Shown: piece after piece, positions 5,552-7,956 of the stretch | Layout of the letters: every line of letters starts with the position of its first letter | How positions within the stretch are numbered: position 1 is the first letter of the stretch | From: Firmicutes bacterium UBA7523 | Lineage (GTDB): Bacteria; Bacillota; Dethiobacteria; Dethiobacterales; Dethiobacteraceae | Length of the DNA stretch: 7,956 bases | Assembly (NCBI GenBank): GCA_002479415.1 | Contig: DLMZ01000031.1 | Span: forward strand, 44,205-52,160 | Direction of reading: 5' to 3' | Translations under genes and position numbers: made by a program | Notes under the pieces: model-generated | Databases searched by the model: none | What the model saw: the letters and a program-made list of their open reading frames with translations, nothing else | What the model was told of the DNA's origin: nothing

Positions 5552-7726
5552 ATGAAAATATTCAAAATGGAACTTGCAGGCAGAGAGTTAACTATGGAAA
5601 CCGGCAGAATTGCCAAGCAAGCTGGCGGGTCTGTTCTTCTTCGGTATGGGGATACGGTAACTCTAGTTACTGCCACGGCTTCCCCAGAGCCGCGTGAGGG
5701 GATTGACTTTTTCCCAATGACTGTGGATTATGAGGAAAGGCTATATGCTGTAGGGAAAATACCGGGAGGATTCATAAAGCGGGAGGGGCGTCCCACAGAG
5801 AAAGCTATCTTAGCTGCCCGTCTGACAGACCGTCCTATCCGTCCGTTATTTCCCAAAGGTTTTCGCAATGCGGTACATATTGTCAGTACTGTTCTTTCTG
5901 TAGATCAGGACAATCCGCCGGAAATTCTATCTATTATCGGCGCATCGGCAGCTTTGTCTATTTCCAACATTCCGTTCGCCGGGCCTGTTGCCGCTGTAGT
6001 TGTGGGCTGGATAGACGGAAAGCCGGTGATTAACCCAAACCAGGAGCAGGCCAAAGAATCACGGCTTCATCTGGTAGTGGCCAGTACGCGTGATGCTGTA
6101 ATGATGGTGGAAGCAGGAGCTGCTGAATTGACTGAGGAAGAGATACTCGAGGCAATTTGGGCCGGACATGAAGCAAATGTGGAAATTATCGCTGTACAAG
6201 ATCAGATGGCGGCTGATATCGGTGTGGAGAAGATGGATGTTATCACCTTTTCACCTGATTCTGAAGTAGAAGCTCAGGTAAAAGAATACTGCCGTGACTC
6301 TATTTCTGCCGCAGTGAGGACTATAGAAAAACAAGCCAGGGAATCAGCAATAAATGCGGCTAAGAAGGAAACGCTGGACCATTTCGCGGAAATATTCCCC
6401 GAGAATGAGAAAGACATTCGCTTTGTTTTTGAAAACTATGTCAAAGAAACAATGAGGGCAATGATTCTTTCTGAGAATCTTCGTCCTGACGGCCGAAAAA
6501 CTGATGAAATCCGTCCAATTACTTGCGAGGTAGGCGTTTTGCCAAGGACTCACGGCTCTGGGCTGTTTACCAGAGGGCAAACGCAGGTGCTTAATGTTTG
6601 TACTTTAGGCGCTCCTGGGGAAGGTCAGCGTTTGGATGGCCTTGGTTTGGATGAAACAAAGCGCTATATGCATCACTACAATTTCCCGCCATATAGTGTG
6701 GGTGAGGTTGGTTTTATGCGTGGCGCCAGCAGACGGGATATCGGTCATGGTGCTTTAGCGGAAAGAGCTTTAGTTAACATGATTCCGTCGGAGGAGGACT
6801 TCCCTTATACAATTCGTCTTGTGTCGGAAGTTGTGGAATCTAACGGCTCCACATCTATGGGAAGTGTTTGCGGTTCAACATTGTCGCTGATGGATGCCGG
6901 GGTGCCGATTAAAAAGCCTGTTTCCGGTGTAGCCATGGGCTTGATTAAAGAAAATGACGATGTTGCCATCCTTTCGGATATCCAGGGAATGGAAGACTTC
7001 CTTGGCGATATGGACTTTAAAGTGGCAGGAACTCGTGATGGCATTACTGCATTGCAAATGGATATTAAAATCAAAGGCTTGTCCCGTGATATTTTATCCC
7101 GTGCTTTAATGCAGGCTAAAGTTGGCTATATGCACATCATGGACAAGATGTTGGCAACTATTGCTGAGCCTCGTGAAGAAATGTCACCATATGCACCGAG
7201 AATTATCACCATTCATATTCACCCAGATAAAATTCGTGAAGTTATAGGACCTGGCGGTAAGATGATTAATAAAATTGTGGCCGAAACCGACTGTGATATT
7301 AACATCGAGCCGGACGGAACTATTTATATTGCAGCTGTAAACCCGGAGATGGGTAAAAAAGCGCAATATATGATTGAAACCTTGGTCAAAGATGTGGAAG
7401 CAGGAGAAATTTACACCGGAAAGGTTACAAGAGTGGAAAAATACGGCGCTTTTGTGGAAATACTTCCGGGTAAAGAAGGCTTAGTTCACATCTCTCGTTT
7501 AGCTCACGAACGGGTTGATAAAACAGAAGATGTGGTCAATGTAGGCGATGAAACCCTTGTTAAAGTTATCGGTACCGATGACCGCGGTCGTATAGATCTT
7601 TCGCGGAGAGCTGCCATTCCAAACGCCGAAGGCGAAATGATTGAAGAGGAAGCAGTTCCAAAACGTGAAGAGCGTCCCCGCAGACCTTTTAACGACAGGG
7701 ACAGACGTCCACCGAGAAGAACATAA
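5552..7726 (+). CDS. pnp: polyribonucleotide nucleotidyltransferase (PNPase)
   Basis: PNPase is a trimeric, Mg-dependent 3'-to-5' phosphorolytic exoribonuclease and a central RNA-decay enzyme. The 724-residue product has the full domain set: first RNase PH-like domain (about 10-140, with GRELTMETGRIAKQAGGSVL), a helical linker, and the catalytic second RNase PH-like domain (about 311-530). Metal-site residues Asp482 and Asp488 in EDFLGDMDF align with E. coli Asp486 and Asp492, and VAGTRDGITALQMDIKIKG is conserved. A KH domain (about 553-612) has GPGG at 566-569, followed by an S1 domain (about 618-690). The C-terminus has an acidic patch and then a short Arg/Pro-rich tail. The start is ATG 5552, with GGAGG (5541-5545) 6 nt upstream. 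No own promoter was found, and a terminator lies just upstream. The stop codon is inside the next terminator stem. NrnA, encoded upstream, would degrade the short oligomers PNPase leaves. Confidence 0.98.
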   Translation: MKIFKMELAGRELTMETGRIAKQAGGSVLLRYGDTVTLVTATASPEPREGIDFFPMTVDYEERLYAVGKIPGGFIKREGRPTEKAILAARLTDRPIRPLFPKGFRNAVHIVSTVLSVDQDNPPEILSIIGASAALSISNIPFAGPVAAVVVGWIDGKPVINPNQEQAKESRLHLVVASTRDAVMMVEAGAAELTEEEILEAIWAGHEANVEIIAVQDQMAADIGVEKMDVITFSPDSEVEAQVKEYCRDSISAAVRTIEKQARESAINAAKKETLDHFAEIFPENEKDIRFVFENYVKETMRAMILSENLRPDGRKTDEIRPITCEVGVLPRTHGSGLFTRGQTQVLNVCTLGAPGEGQRLDGLGLDETKRYMHHYNFPPYSVGEVGFMRGASRRDIGHGALAERALVNMIPSEEDFPYTIRLVSEVVESNGSTSMGSVCGSTLSLMDAGVPIKKPVSGVAMGLIKENDDVAILSDIQGMEDFLGDMDFKVAGTRDGITALQMDIKIKGLSRDILSRALMQAKVGYMHIMDKMLATIAEPREEMSPYAPRIITIHIHPDKIREVIGPGGKMINKIVAETDCDINIEPDGTIYIAAVNPEMGKKAQYMIETLVKDVEAGEIYTGKVTRVEKYGAFVEILPGKEGLVHISRLAHERVDKTEDVVNVGDETLVKVIGTDDRGRIDLSRRAAIPNAEGEMIEEEAVPKREERPRRPFNDRDRRPPRRT

Positions 7727-7749
7727 ACATAAGTTTATGTTCTTTTTTT
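7717..7749 (+). terminator. intrinsic terminator overlapping the pnp stop codon
   Basis: AAGAACATAAAC (7717-7728) pairs perfectly with GTTTATGTTCTT (7733-7744), leaving an ATAA loop. The T-run from 7743 to 7749 completes the signal; its first two T's double as the base of the stem. The stem is AT-rich and so weaker than the rpsO terminator. The pnp stop codon TAA (7724-7726) lies in the left arm, so terminating ribosomes may interfere with folding. Confidence 0.8.
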
Positions 7750-7755
7750 ATGGAA

Positions 7756-7784
7756 TTAAAAATATGCAGTTTGCGTGGTATAAT
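7756..7784 (+). promoter_or_regulatory. extended -10 promoter for the nitrilase-family gene
   Basis: The -10 is a perfect TATAAT (7779-7784), preceded by TGG (7776-7778), which makes an extended -10. At 17-nt spacing the -35 is only TTAAAA (7756-7761), 4 of 6 matches, so the extended -10 probably carries the activity. It lies after the pnp terminator and about 46 nt before the start codon, so the downstream gene is a separate transcription unit. Confidence 0.75.
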
Positions 7785-7830
7785 ATTAAAACAAGCTTCA
7801 GCGTAAGCTGCTATGCGACGGAGGTATGAG

Positions 7831-7956
7831 ATGGGCGGAAAATTTACTATGGCCGTCTGCCAGATGACAGTATCGGCGAACAAAAAAGAAAACATAGCGA
7901 AGGCGCTTGCCTTTGTCAATCAGGCAGCGGAAAGCGGAGCGGAAGCTGTTGTGTTG
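7831..7956 (+). CDS. carbon-nitrogen hydrolase (nitrilase superfamily), N-terminal fragment
   Basis: Only 42 codons are visible and the frame runs off the right edge. The protein begins MGGKFTMAVCQMTVSANKKE and continues to AAESGAEAVVL. This matches the start of the nitrilase/amidase superfamily: a first strand ending in a Gln (here MAVCQM), an Asn about ten residues on (NKKENIAKAL), and a helix ending in A-x-x-G-A-x-x-V-V-L, usually followed by PE with the catalytic Glu. The catalytic Glu, Lys and Cys lie outside the window. GGAGG (7820-7824) is 6 nt before ATG 7831. An overlapping ATG at 7826 is in another frame and too close to the site. Superfamily members hydrolyse nitriles, amides such as omega-amides, or carbamoyl compounds; the substrate cannot be told from this fragment. 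Confidence 0.8.
   Translation, partial: MGGKFTMAVCQMTVSANKKENIAKALAFVNQAAESGAEAVVL

Noticed and set aside
5120..7799. GAAGCTTG (5120-5127) and CAAGCTTC (7792-7799) just downstream of the two promoters
   Set aside because: They share only the palindrome AAGCTT with one extra base on each side; too short to treat as a shared regulatory site.
7641..7829. 62-codon open frame overlapping the pnp 3' end, terminator and next promoter
   Set aside because: It runs through the terminator hairpin and the TATAAT promoter, has no ribosome binding site, and its product resembles no known protein.
7689..7919. 76-codon - strand frame across the pnp end and the nitrilase-family start
   Set aside because: It is antisense to a clear terminator, promoter and coding start; no supporting start signals.
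1..7956. Mobile elements, CRISPR arrays, tRNA or rRNA genes, phage or defence genes
   Set aside because: Nearly all of the window is accounted for by conserved core genes and short intergenic regions; no repeats, transposase motifs or RNA-gene signatures were seen.

Overview
This window is a stretch of the conserved bacterial translation and RNA-metabolism cluster: infB (3' part), rbfA, nrnA, truB, ribF, rpsO and pnp, all on the + strand. It ends with the first 42 codons of a carbon-nitrogen hydrolase gene. Protein content, gene order, strong GGAGG-type ribosome binding sites, GTG starts and moderately low GC point to a Bacillota (Firmicutes) genome. The nanoRNase gene nrnA lies between rbfA and truB, and no ylxP-like gene follows infB. 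This fits the broad Clostridia/Negativicutes side better than Bacillus, but I cannot name a genus.

Layout. Positions 1-1904 hold the end of infB, whose true start lies outside the window. Then come rbfA, nrnA (8-bp overlap with rbfA), truB (4-bp overlap with nrnA if its GTG start is used) and ribF (12-bp gap). No promoter or terminator was seen between them, so this is probably one cotranscribed, partly translationally coupled unit. At about 5067-5207 the unit is interrupted by a strong rpsO promoter with an extended -10, and by a structured leader that may let ribosomal protein S15 control its own synthesis. rpsO (start corrected to ATG 5208) is followed by a strong intrinsic terminator. pnp then has its own ribosome binding site but no visible promoter of its own, so it is probably expressed by readthrough. 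pnp ends in a second intrinsic terminator whose stem contains the pnp stop codon. A new extended -10 promoter then starts the nitrilase-superfamily gene, which runs off the right edge.

Function. IF2, RbfA, TruB and S15 serve translation initiation, 30S maturation, tRNA modification and 30S structure. PNPase degrades RNA 3' to 5' to short oligonucleotides, and NrnA finishes those to mononucleotides. RibF makes FMN and FAD.

I see no previously undescribed system here. The core genes look intact and ordinary. The parts worth a second look are regulatory: the rpsO leader (a loop that can pair with the Shine-Dalgarno sequence), the inverted repeat across the rpsO promoter, the terminator in front of pnp, and the uncommon neighbour downstream of pnp. 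No stretch longer than 300 bases lacks a gene; the longest gap is about 137 bases (ribF-rpsO).
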